From NCBI GenBank assembly GCA_900169235.1, contig FWCC01000143.1, positions 1 through 35,931 of the forward strand: DNA of 35,931 bases, read 5' to 3'. The notes beneath the pieces were generated by a model that worked only from the letters and a program-made list of their open reading frames with translations, searched no databases and was not told the origin of the DNA. Of the stretch, positions 1 to 8,931 are shown piece by piece. Position 1 is the stretch's first letter; the number at the start of each line of letters is the position of its first letter. The stretch comes from Zarea fungicola. Its lineage: Eukaryota > Ascomycota > Sordariomycetes > Hypocreales > Cordycipitaceae. Position numbers and translations under genes: made by a program.

Positions 1-500
1 GGTTTTTTTGTCACCCACATGACTAGTTATTGGAGGTACGACTCCGCCCTCTCGCGCTGGCTAAAGGTTCGGATGGCTGCCAGGGGCAACAGACCAGGTT
101 TTTGAGCGGTCGCATCGCCGCTTCAATTCAAAGACACACGAAAACTATGCCAACTTGCCCAGACACGGCGCATACGTTAAAGAAAGAAAGAAAAAAGCCA
201 CGACTAAATAGACACAACGGTTACGCCAAGGCGCGATACATCATTCCAGAAAAGGGCGACCAAGGCTCCGTCAGAATGATTTGATCATCGTATCACTCAG
301 GATTATCAACTGGTCATATATATCGGTGACGCGTGATTGACCTATCATGGCTACACAAGAACCATCCATGCGATTTCTAAATGCAGTTTTCTCAATATAC
401 CAAGTCGCAGGCGTTTATTGAACATGCATACAACTTGAAGTATATTCTGGCCTACGTAGGAACCTATTTCACGCGCTGCACCTCGTGACTTGACCTGCAC
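1..500. other. 5' intergenic / promoter region of the dehydrogenase gene
   Basis: No gene recognised. The short open frame near 30-284 is basic, low in complexity and lacks any family motif. A TATATAT stretch at 317-323 lies about 180 nt upstream of the first ATG at 501 and is the only core-promoter-like element seen. Confidence 0.4.
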
Positions 501-1743
501 ATGATGATTAAATTACAACTGAGATTTACTAGAGCGGCGCTCAGTCAGTTCAGCACTTTGATCCCTTCACATCAACATATCTCATTTGTCCGCCTCCTTC
601 AACAAACCCCGCCACTTAAGCCGTGTCCAAGAGTTTCTAATTCACCGTTTTCCACCATGTCTAAATCAGACGACGGCAGCTTTAAACCAGTGCCAGAGGA
701 GCAGACTCAGGGTCTCCCAGGGTATATGACAAGAATAATCTGGGAGTGTGATACCAGAAAACTAATAAATCTATTCTATAGTCTAGAGAAGGATATGGTC
801 CCGTCAAGTGAAACCTCGAAGCTCGAGGGCAAAGACCAGCACTATGAGTATCTTGCTGCAGGAAAACTAAAGGGAAACAAAGCTCTCATTACAGGTGGCG
901 AGTACGAATCACCTCTAAATACTTTGAATGATTCATGAGACTGTGCAGGCTGACTCCTTGTCCTTTCTCTAGTTCTGGTATCGGCCGCTCTGTTGCCGTT
1001 TTATTTGCCAGGGAGGGCTCTGATGTCACCATCGTGTACCTCCCAGAAGAAGAAGAAGATGCGAAAGAGACGGAGAAGATGGTAGAGAAAGAAGGTAGAA
1101 AGTGTCTACTGGTCCCAGGAGATTTAATGGACAATCGTACTTGCTCCGACGCCGTCGACAAACATGTCAAAGAATTTGGTGTTATTCATACACTTGTCAA
1201 CAATGCGTCGAAGCAACTGATGTGTGATGATTTAGCAAGAATAAATCTCGACGATGTTGAAAGCACTTTCAGGAGTAATATTTTGCAAATGTTTGCAGTG
1301 ACAAAATTCGCATTGCCTCATATGCAGAAGGGCGGTTCGTAAGTGTCTCTTACAAGTCAAACTTGTTCATACGAGGAGAACTGTTTGCACTAATACGTCG
1401 CCATAGCATTATCAACACGACGTCTACTGTCGCATTCAGAGGTACGGCTGCAATGGTGGACTACTCTGCAACAAAGGGCGCTATTGTTTCGTTCACAAGA
1501 TCATTGGCGAAGCAATTGATGCCAAAGGGTATCCGAGTCAACGCCGTGGCGCCGGGGCCGGTCCATACACCATTGCAGCCTGCTTCCCGCCCGGCAGAGC
1601 AGATGGAGGGTTTCGGAAAAGGGTCACAGATTGGGCGACCCGGCCAGCCGAGTGAAATAGCGCCTAGTTTCATTTTTCTCGCTTCGAAGGACTCGGAGCT
1701 TTATTATGGCCAAATTCTGCATGCGTATCCGCTCGGCGATTAG
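501..1743 (+). CDS. Short-chain dehydrogenase/reductase, general-stress (glucose/ribitol dehydrogenase-like) type
   Basis: Predicted NAD(P)-dependent SDR oxidoreductase of the group that includes bacterial general-stress SDRs; the substrate cannot be told from sequence. Exons are 501-721, 782-901, 973-1338 and 1407-1743, giving 347 aa. The Rossmann motif TGGDSGIG is at residues 111-118, interrupted in DNA by intron 2. NNAS follows in the next exon. The catalytic triad is Ser242, Tyr255 and Lys259 (YSATK), with the Ser-Tyr spacing of 13 usual for SDRs. Intron 1 (60 nt, GTATAT..CTATAG) has no stop and keeps frame, so it can be mistaken for coding; removing it restores the family-like join PGLEKDMVPSSE. 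The first 52 residues look like a mitochondrial presequence (Arg/Ser-rich, almost no acidic residues) and end just before a second ATG at 657 in a strong context (CCACCATGTC), which would give a 295-aa cytosolic form. The C-terminus (GQILHAYPLG) matches the family end. Confidence 0.9.
722..781 (+). other. In-frame, stop-free 60-nt intron of the dehydrogenase gene
   Basis: Begins GTATAT, contains a CTAAT branch-point-like site and ends CTATAG. Retention would insert 20 residues upstream of the Rossmann fold without breaking the frame. The inserted segment does not resemble the family; the spliced join does. Confidence 0.8.
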
Positions 1744-3249
1744 CTGTTCAGACGCATCAATATTTACAATATACTCTCTTCGAATATTGCGACATAGTTG
1801 TATTGTAAAGCGGTGGGTAGCAGCGGGTAGCCTAAACCAATGTAGACTCGTATGAGCTAAGGTATGGGCGTTGAATAAAGCAAATTAAAGCAAGCTGGCC
1901 AAAATGTTAATCTATTATTAATGCTATGTGAACGCCATTAAAAGTCAGCTCTTAACTTCAGTCTACAAAGTGCGACCATATTGGTGTCGGATATCGTACC
2001 AAAAATGGACGGGCTTCAACACGAAGCCTCTCAGTTACGGCGACCCGGCCAACAACGCAGATTGAGAAGTGTAGTGAAGACTATAAAATGTATGATTAAT
2101 GTGAGAATAAATGGGCAAAAAATTAGCATAGAAATTGGCGGAAAGCCAATACGACCCTTGGGTCAGGTAACTGCCTTGCAATCAATGGTCACCAGTGTTT
2201 TCATCGACTTTTCTTTGACCTATATCCCAAGACGAGAAGAAATCGTAGTCCCCCATCTCTCGTTTAGACAGTTCTACCTCTCGCTCGCGATATTCTCGCT
2301 AATGATTGTTACAGCACCTTCGGTTATCCCTGGGCATCCTGGCGTAGCAATAATAGACCTGTAGCCATCGTGTACTTCTATGTTTCTTGGTGAAATTCTG
2401 CAATTTATACAATTTACGGCTGGTTTTGATGTTGAATCTTGCATCAGACTTCTTTGTTGGTCACGCTGCGGGTAGGTTTCGACATCGTTTCCTTGCTGCA
2501 GTGTAACAATCTAATGGCACCTGCGGTCCGGAATGAGCGCCGCAGTTTCGTATTGAATTGAAAATAAATCTATCAACTGAACTAACCGTACTGCTATGCT
2601 AATGAACTCTTTTGACACTGAACATACGTGGAGTAAATAGATAAACAGAAGGCAATCAGCTTTCCACTTCACCGGACACTGAGGGTCGCGGCAGCACACC
2701 GAGGTTTCCTGTGATGGCTACAATACCACTCTCTGTCATGCCTCTAAGAATAGGACTAATAATATTATTATAATCTTTTACTTTAAAAAGAGCCAAAACA
2801 TCCTCGAATCAAGCTTGATTCCATTTCATTATCTGTAGCCTCCATTCATCAAGTCATCCTTGACTAATGAGAATAGTCGTTGGAGTGGCGCCGACCCGCC
2901 GTTGTAGATTGAGGCTTCCCGTTCAGTTTTCAAACCCGCCACATGATTCTTTACCATGTTTTCAACTGATTTACTGTTGTTTAATCTGTCTATCATCATC
3001 ACAAGTGGGCTCTTTGACGACAGGCCGCCGGCACAGCTTACAGCCTCTGACTCTGACCTCGTGACACATCTGGGGGTGAATGCTTAATTCTATACTAGCT
3101 CAAGGACAGTTACCTGTTCCTTTTGGTTTCATCAATGTATTTAGAGGTGATGGTAATTAACTGCCTAAGTATCACATCTATAATAGTGTATGAGTTCAGC
3201 GCAAAGCACTCATTCAATATACTAGCAATATCACATCCAAATATGTGTC
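1744..3249. other. Intergenic region between convergent genes
   Basis: No supported gene. An open frame at about 1981-2364 has no ATG at its start (TTG) and no convincing family match. The region is AT-rich, with stops in all frames elsewhere. It separates the 3' ends of the dehydrogenase gene (+) and the con-10 gene (-). Confidence 0.4.
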
Positions 3250-3572
3250 CTAGGACGATTTACCTCCCTTTGAGGCAATCTCACGCTAAATTTCTATGTT
3301 ATTGTTGAGTCAAAGCATCCAGTAGTTGGGGTACGAACCTGCTTGTCTGGATCCATGCTGGCAAATCCCTGTTTACCTGTCCCGGAACTGGATTGGTCCT
3401 TCGAGTTTGGTCCGCCATCTGAGGCTTGACCACCCCCAGAGGCTTTACCTCCCTTAGAGGCAATTTCCTTGACCTCCTCCTTGGGTCTTTATGTATTCGT
3501 TAGTATTAATGTTATTATGTCGCAGTGAATGACGAACCGATTGGCGAAATTTCCGGGGTTATTGTCTGCCAT
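3250..3572 (-). CDS. con-10: Con-10/KGG-repeat stress-induced small hydrophilic protein
   Basis: A 72-aa protein in three exons: 3572-3538, 3486-3339 and 3285-3250, with introns of 51 and 53 nt (GTTCGT..AAG with a CTAAC branch site; GTTCGT..TAG). No single open frame reveals it. The product starts MADNNPGNFANRPKEEVKEI and carries two copies of the KGG signature, EIASKGGKAS at residues 20-29 and REIASKGGKSS at 62-72, joined by a Gly/Ser-rich linker and the motif GFASMDPDKQ at 52-61. These are the hallmarks of Neurospora Con-10 and bacterial KGG stress proteins, which are desiccation/conidiation-associated and probably disordered. The second intron splits DKQ|REIASKGG and the first splits the Arg codon before PKEEV, so both splice joins are confirmed by the motif. 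A TATAATAA element lies about 115 nt upstream on the minus strand. Confidence 0.92.
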
Positions 3573-4698
3573 GGTGACGATTGATTGTATGACAATAATA
3601 AATGATATCTTCACTAGCGTCCTAAGCGATACACTGTAAAATGTTTACTGACTATAATGTAGAGATGAAGAGGGCTGCAGTCTAGCTGTTATTATACCTC
3701 CCTCGTTGTTTGTAAGGTTCTGTCACTGAATAATGAGGTCATCCAGCAGATCCCTGACGCCTACATGTTTACCAGTTATCCCCTGTATTTGGGTGAATGA
3801 TTATTACAAAAAAGTAGCATTAGTTACGGCTGGATATAAATGTCCTTTTTTTTTCAAGGTATTAACTTTATGGCAGCGTCACAGGCTCTGTTACTCAAAA
3901 TCCATATTCACTGGGAGCGCTGTACTCGCCGTTGCTGCAAGTTCTTCACCACCGCAGAAATAGTAATATCTAGTAAGCAGGACCTTTTGCTGAGCCCAGA
4001 ATCATAGCTGGTCATGGACACGAAGCCGGCAGTACCACAACAACCAATAGTCGTCACAATCGCACGCATGATATCACGGTTTTTTTCTAAGGGAAATAGA
4101 AAGGCTGTATTTTAGAGTAATAAATTAATTGGCCTCGTCATTCTTACAGCGTTATCGAGAACGTGTGCAACATATAACAGCAGCAGATCAACTTTTAGTA
4201 GTGGTAGTTCTGGGGGCAGTTTGGCAATGGCGTGCGTTTATGGTAGCCATTTTCTGTTGAATTTTAGAGCACCTAATAATATCTCACGGAAAAAGATACC
4301 CGATTCACTAGAAATGATCGTCAATCGGGACAACGGGACAAATCACATGCAAAATGCGTGACCGGTATAAGCATCATGTAGTTATGCATGATAAAGATCA
4401 CTCGGGCATCAATCGTGAACAACAGGCTGCTCACTCAACGTTCAATCCAACGTTCAATCCAACGAGAAATTTCAATACAACCCACAATACTACCGTGCTT
4501 TTGATTTACACGTCATATACTTGGCGTCACTCTTTCTTGCATTAGACGGGCTTTGCGGATGTTATGCTCCGGAACATGAAATGGCGAACACTCCTGTATA
4601 AATACAAACAGTCCAAGCCGTAGAGTTAAGAAAACAGCTTCATTTGAACTATTCAACCGCAAGCTGGTTACTTCTAAACCATTCAAATATTTTACACC
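3573..4698. other. Intergenic region between divergent con-10 and MARVEL-like genes
   Basis: Shared upstream region of two divergent genes. No large gene seen. It contains a 12-bp tandem duplication (ACGTTCAATCCA, from 4439) and a TATA box close to 4600. A 53-codon minus-strand frame (3908-4069) starts with ATG but has no recognisable domain. Confidence 0.4.
4597..4604 (+). promoter_or_regulatory. TATA box (TATAAATA) of the MARVEL-like gene
   Basis: Consensus TATAAATA about 95 nt upstream of the ATG at 4699, a normal spacing for fungal TATA promoters. Confidence 0.6.
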
Positions 4699-5319
4699 AT
4701 GTTTCGAGCGCCTTTGCGGTTCTTGGCTTTTGGCAACCATTTTTTGGTATGGGTGTCTTCGTTGATTGTAACCGGAATATTATCGTACTTCCTGAAGAAC
4801 TACCACGGCGCACACGATACACATATAATCTATGAAGAGATTATTGTAAGTGTCTTGTATATTGATTATAAGTCGCCAGTTTAACCTTCAGTAGGCCACA
4901 ATTACGCTTGGAGTTTGGTCACTTGGAATGATTTTGCCGCTGATTGACAGATACGGCGGGCACCTCTGGCCAGTCAATCTTCTTCTTTCATACCTTTGGC
5001 TCACCTCTTTCATTTTCTCGGCTCAGGATTGGGCTCGTGGACGATGCAGCAGTTACAGCGATGGCTTTGGCAAATGCGGCTTAAAGAAGACAGTTACTGC
5101 TTTTAATTTCATTGCGTGTGAGTACAAACTCAAAGCCATCCGAGAAATCGGAAACTGATAGTTTTTTTTTTTAAAAAAAAACAAGTTTTCTTCCTACTAT
5201 CCAATGTCATTGTTGAGGGTATGCTTTACCGAGCACATCGACACGAGAGAATGCTCACTCCGCCTGGTAATGCTGGAAAAAGGCCCAGGACAATGGACTC
5301 TGTTCCGGCTGCCGTGTAA
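4699..5319 (+). CDS. Four-helix MARVEL-like membrane protein
   Basis: Exons are 4699-4845, 4895-5117 and 5186-5319, giving 167 aa. Four hydrophobic segments at about residues 8-31, 43-64, 73-93 and 115-137 are separated by short loops, followed by a basic, Pro-rich tail that ends MDSVPAAV. The third helix is followed by SAQDW, similar to the [FL]xxDW pattern after helix 3 of fungal MARVEL proteins; these sit in plasma or eisosome-type membranes. Intron 1 ends in a tandem acceptor CAGTAG. Only the downstream AG keeps the frame; the upstream AG puts TAG as the next codon. Intron 2 has donor GTGAGT and acceptor ACAAG after an 11-T/9-A stretch. Joining GCG T with TT TTC rebuilds helix 4 (FIAFFFLLSNVIVEG). 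Family assignment is from topology and motif and is less certain than the gene structure. Confidence 0.8.
5162..5181. repeat. T11-A9 self-complementary tract inside an intron
   Basis: Eleven T followed directly by nine A, ending four nt before the AG acceptor at 5184-5185 of the MARVEL-like gene. It can fold on itself in RNA and lies where the polypyrimidine tract is expected. Confidence 0.7.
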
Positions 5320-6275
5320 AAAAGGAGTGTTGGATGTATTGGGGAAGAAGTTATTACCAGTCGACCTGATGCCGATCCTAGGCCTGGCGACTACTGATAT
5401 AGCTTCAACAATGGCAGACAAGCACTAAGTCAGCTGGGGTTTTACAATCACGACTACAAAATTCCAGGATTGACGAACGGCTCCAACATGCGGGCGCTCA
5501 TTCTTTATCCATAGGTGCAGATTATTCATATAAAACAAATTGTTGCAGTATTGCTTGTTTATCATTTTGTAACTGAAATACCGTAGGTTCATCTCGCCCA
5601 GAGTCCTCGGTACTAGTTAGTTATCAATAAATCCACCCTAGCTTGAGCAGGCGGCCTGCAAAACCGCTAAACTTAAGGCAACACCTGTTGCAGTACTGGT
5701 AGCCAACTAGCCCCCTAGCTTTGTAAGTTAGGTGAGATGCCCTGGCGCACATACCCAAGTTTTATTGACTAACTCCAGTTGACCTAACTAGATAGCGAGT
5801 TAAGGGCGTTGGTGACCAGTCGGTGGCCCTGGCTTGCTCGGTGCACTGCTTTTCCGGCGCCTCAAGGCCAACGGAACAGGAAACATGAAGAACCCTGACC
5901 AAGGCCCTAAGAATCACAGGTGCTATTAGTTCGCCTGTGATTCACTGCTGTTGTGGTGGGGTGGTGCTCAGATTTCCCATGCTGGTTACAAATACCGCTG
6001 GAGCAAAAGGTCCTCCCTGCAATGACGCATGTGTTTAGAATCTTTATTGAAGTGGGAAGTTTTATTAGCCTACACAGAAAGAATTAAGGCGGAGAGTACA
6101 ACGCCAGCTGTAAAAATGTGCATGACCGTGTCTCAGATTCAAGAGCTCAGGCACGGGTAAAACAGGATAGTTGCAGTCGGCAATTCCATTACTACTTTAA
6201 TATGTAAGTAACCCTATAGCTAGTTTTGTCTGCGACCCTCATATCACAAAATCCGACGACAAGCTTTCAATATTG
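5320..6275. other. Intergenic region with an inverted repeat
   Basis: No gene recognised. It holds a perfect 10-bp inverted repeat at 5911-5943. A stretch around 5640-5800 has complementary TTAGGT/ACCTAA segments, perhaps a decayed miniature element, but no clear terminal repeats or target duplication could be defined. Confidence 0.35.
5911..5943. repeat. Perfect 10-bp inverted repeat (hairpin)
   Basis: GAATCACAGG at 5911-5920 and its exact reverse complement CCTGTGATTC at 5934-5943, with a 13-nt loop. It lies in intergenic DNA about 600 nt downstream of the MARVEL-like gene. Confidence 0.7.
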
Positions 6276-6536
6276 TTATTTTGCTACGCTGCTTTCCAGC
6301 TTCGATTTATTCTTGTCATCCCTATTCTTGTCATGGGAAGGGTCCTGATTTAAAATAAGAATGAAGATTTTGTACATAATGCGGAGAATATAATAATATA
6401 CCTTCTTGTTATTTTTTTCATCTGCATTCTTGAATTTTTCTTGGAGGCCTTGGCCGGAGCTGCCAAGTGTCTCATGCATCTGCTTGCCAGTTTGGCGCTC
6501 GGGAGGTGGCGACTGATGCCCTTGTGCTTCGTCCAT
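6276..6536 (-). CDS. Small hydrophilic protein with SPPPERQTG motif
   Basis: Start codon at 6536-6534. Probable exons are 6536-6402 and 6344-6276 around a 57-nt intron (donor GTATAT, acceptor ATCAG), giving 67 aa. The product is very hydrophilic: MDEAQGHQSPPPERQTGK at the start, a Gly/Gln/Lys-rich middle and a highly charged tail (KNRDDKNKSKLESS). I recall similar SPPPERQTG-type N-termini in small uncharacterised fungal proteins, but assign no function. The intron has no stop and is a multiple of three, so the unspliced reading is 86 aa and gains a strongly hydrophobic segment (VYYYILRIMYKIFILIL). The abrupt change from charged to hydrophobic and back at consensus splice sites favours splicing. 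A TATATAAA box lies about 56 nt upstream. Confidence 0.65.
   Translation of the reverse strand: MDEAQGHQSPPPERQTGKQMHETLGSSGQGLQEKFKNADEKNNKKVYYYILRIMYKIFILILNQDPSHDKNRDDKNKSKLESSVAK
6345..6401 (-). other. In-frame, stop-free 57-nt intron encoding a hydrophobic segment if retained
   Basis: GTATAT donor next to codon 45, TTAAATCAG at the 3' end, 57 nt and no stop. Retention would add 19 residues, mostly Ile/Leu/Tyr/Val, to an otherwise charged protein. Confidence 0.65.
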
Positions 6537-7440
6537 ATTTACTCAGTTGGAATGTTTTTATTTGCTTTACGAAAGTAATCTTTGCTGCAAGTTTATATAC
6601 AAGTGTAAGGTCTGCTGGCTTCGTAAATGACGTAACTAGCTGACGGAAGGGCTGTATCAAAATTCACCGAGTGGAGAATATGCTCCCGGCTTGGTTTTAG
6701 TGACGCAGTTCCCGCCCACGCCGCAGAGAAGTCTGCTATCGAATGCGTGACGGGGCGTAGTAAGGCTATCGACAAAATTTGATAATGTAAAATACTGTTC
6801 CCAAGACTGCTCTGCAACGGCCTCTTGCAACAATTCCAACAAGTATATCACGCCTGTGGTAAGAGCCACAGTAGCAATTTGAACTCAACTCTTCAATAGT
6901 CGCTTCCAAGTGGCCTCGACACCTTTATTACATACCATTAATATATTGGAAACTCGGACGAGATGACGTGAAGAGAGAGGATAATGAGGAGCTCAGCTAC
7001 AGAAGAATGAGTGCGTAGAGATCAAATTCTAGTTCCCGCCCACGAAAGGTCCTTGTCTACAGACAATCCAAGGCCGTCAGAGGACGGAAGTGGTAAAAAT
7101 CAGCTATGGTTTCCTTCGACATTGGCAAATGCGCCACAGTTGGTTCGAAAGTGATCTTGCGAAGACTGTACCGTTCATTTGCTTCCCAACAGAGGGCGGC
7201 TGAAGAAAGAATCCGAAATGATTCTGTGCTTCCACCAAAGTCTATGAAGAAATCTGCCATTCCCTGCCCAGTGATCATCTAGCGGAGTACTTGCTCCGGC
7301 TCATCCAAAATACCCAGGATAGCGTGCAGCTCATATTTTGCGAGTGCCAACTCCACAACTTCCCTCTGCACCCTACATAAGCCCACGCATCATTACCAGA
7401 TGCACCCTGCCTCATCAAGAATCACAATACGAAAAAAAAA
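6537..7440. other. Intergenic region between divergent small genes
   Basis: Contains the two divergent promoters. Two minus-strand open frames (about 6657-6869 and 7057-7278) start with ATG but show no recognisable domain or plausible splice join between them. They may be decayed coding sequence; I see nothing that supports a gene. Confidence 0.35.
6592..6599 (-). promoter_or_regulatory. TATA box (TATATAAA) of the SPPPERQTG small-protein gene
   Basis: TATATAAA on the minus strand about 56 nt upstream of the start codon at 6536. Confidence 0.55.
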
Positions 7441-7725
7441 ATGAGCCGCTCTGTCTCAGAACCGCGAAGCTCGGCCGCTCGGCTTCCAGAGCACGGCAAA
7501 AGTGTATCGTTGGAAATAGAGCTACAAATACCTCTGTTTTCACATGAATGCTTTTCAGGGACTCCGACTGCAAACAACCGCGTGTCACAAAAACCATTGA
7601 ACGAACAGGCTCCTAAATTCCAGAGAGAAAGGCTTGGAGAGCCTGAACATACAGATTCGAAGTTGCGCGAAGAGAGCAACGACGATGTGCGGTTTTTCAA
7701 CGCCTCAAAATCATTCAGTTCATGA
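7441..7725 (+). CDS. Small hydrophilic orphan protein
   Basis: The ATG at 7441 follows a C/A-rich leader and nine A residues, typical of a fungal 5' leader. The unspliced frame is 94 aa. A likely 57-nt intron at 7502-7558 (donor GTGTAT, acceptor TTTTCAG) has no in-frame stop; removing it gives 75 aa and deletes a segment unlike its flanks (the part around SLEIELQIPLFSHECFS). The spliced product is polar and charged throughout (RVSQKPLNEQAPKFQRER, then REESNDDVRFF). No family recognised. The antisense frame (7422-7700) is also open but Cys/Ser/Leu-rich without an upstream leader, so I prefer the plus strand. It lies among small stress-type genes, a weak hint at a similar role. Confidence 0.5.
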   Translation: MSRSVSEPRSSAARLPEHGKSVSLEIELQIPLFSHECFSGTPTANNRVSQKPLNEQAPKFQRERLGEPEHTDSKLREESNDDVRFFNASKSFSS

Positions 7726-8931
7726 CAACACTGGATTTAAGGATGTAATTAGAAAGGATATATTTCATTAGTCCAAATTGATCTTTTGCTTTAGTCAAGA
7801 CATTCAAACCCCTTTGTGGTTAATAGCAAATTTGTGGCCGTGGCACCATCTCACCTCATAGGACCGTTTCCTCGGCCCAATCAAGATGTTCCCGGTAAAT
7901 ATGAACGCTTTGCCCTGAAGGTCGAAGTAAGCAAGTGCTTACTGCCATTAGCGTTTCTCCGAATATTGGGGAAGCCATGATAACACATAATTGCTTGGGT
8001 TTCCCTGTGCGACGGAGGACCGGCGAAATATTGGGAGAACATAGCCCCAGTGCCGTAAATACTTGCTTGTGTCAGCAATGAAATAAATCACCGGAAGACT
8101 GGCATCAATGCATTCAATATGCTTGGTTATACTTGAAATCGCGAGATAGTTCTGACTAACAACACATAAAGCAGTTGTATCGTCTGCTGCTTTTCTGAGA
8201 AAAATGTTGCTCTTGGCTGCAATTGCGCTTTTCGGCTGGCCGAGCGCCATGTTTTTAGCCCGTACATGTTCCCCAGGCGCTGGTCTATCATTACCTGCAG
8301 CATCGTACAGCGCTAATTAACAATGTGATAAAAGTTTAGCATGAAAAATACAATGCTTAGTTTTAGATGCTGAATTGAGGAGAGAAATCTAATGGCACAT
8401 TACATTGGTCACCGAGACAAGGTTGACGAGCTGTTAGACGCGAAAGGAATCCAAGTACACACGAACTATTCAAACTGGCTTTGAAAACAGGGAAAGCCAG
8501 GGACAAGCCGAGGGTGCACTGAAAGTTGAATTACAGCATAAAAGTTTGGAAAATAGACAAAAATATGCAGAAGACTCTTGCTTGAACTTTCTGTTGTATT
8601 TGAGATTGGTTCTCTACCTGCGGTTGCTTGTGCTGGTTGTGTCGCAGTGAGCTGCTAGCTATGAAGAAACTGCGGCAGAGAAATACGTGCTCGATAACGC
8701 TGTAACCGTGACGACATCAACCATTTTACCCATCAAAAATCATTGCTCCGAGCTGGCATTAAGCCAGCTATCTCAGTGGCCTTGGATTAATTAATTCAAG
8801 ATCGAGATTTGAAAATTCATGCGTAATATCGAGAATCTTACTGGTTGAAACGAAACTGCCATTCGTGAGCGGTAATATAAAAGGCAGTTGCGATGCAGTT
8901 TACTATGAACAAACGAGCATAGCCTTTCATC
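7726..8931. other. Intergenic region upstream of the hemerythrin-like gene
   Basis: Overlapping minus-strand open frames at 7881-8250 could be two exons or a broken gene, but show no family motif. The rest (8251-8931) is AT-rich promoter-like DNA ending in a clear TATA box. Confidence 0.35.
8876..8883 (+). promoter_or_regulatory. TATA box (TATAAAAG) of the hemerythrin-like gene
   Basis: Strong TATAAAAG consensus that ends only 49 nt before the first ATG (8932) and 139 nt before the internal ATG (9022). The short distance to the first ATG leaves room for transcripts that begin downstream of it. Confidence 0.7.

Noticed and set aside
1981..2364. 127-codon open frame with a stretch SLTYIPRREEIVVPHLSFRQF that vaguely recalls the end of fungal NACHT domains
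   Set aside because: Starts with TTG, no ATG or splice site found, and the resemblance is too short; may be decayed sequence but not supportable.
3908..4069. 53-codon minus-strand frame starting MRAIVTTIGCCGTAGFVSMT
   Set aside because: Short, no family, no clear promoter; could be chance in the divergent promoter region.
7422..7700. Minus-strand open frame of 92 codons
   Set aside because: Antisense to the better-supported hydrophilic frame at 7441-7725 and without a plausible leader.
7881..8250. Overlapping minus-strand frames that might be two exons
   Set aside because: No splice pair joins them into a product with any recognisable motif.
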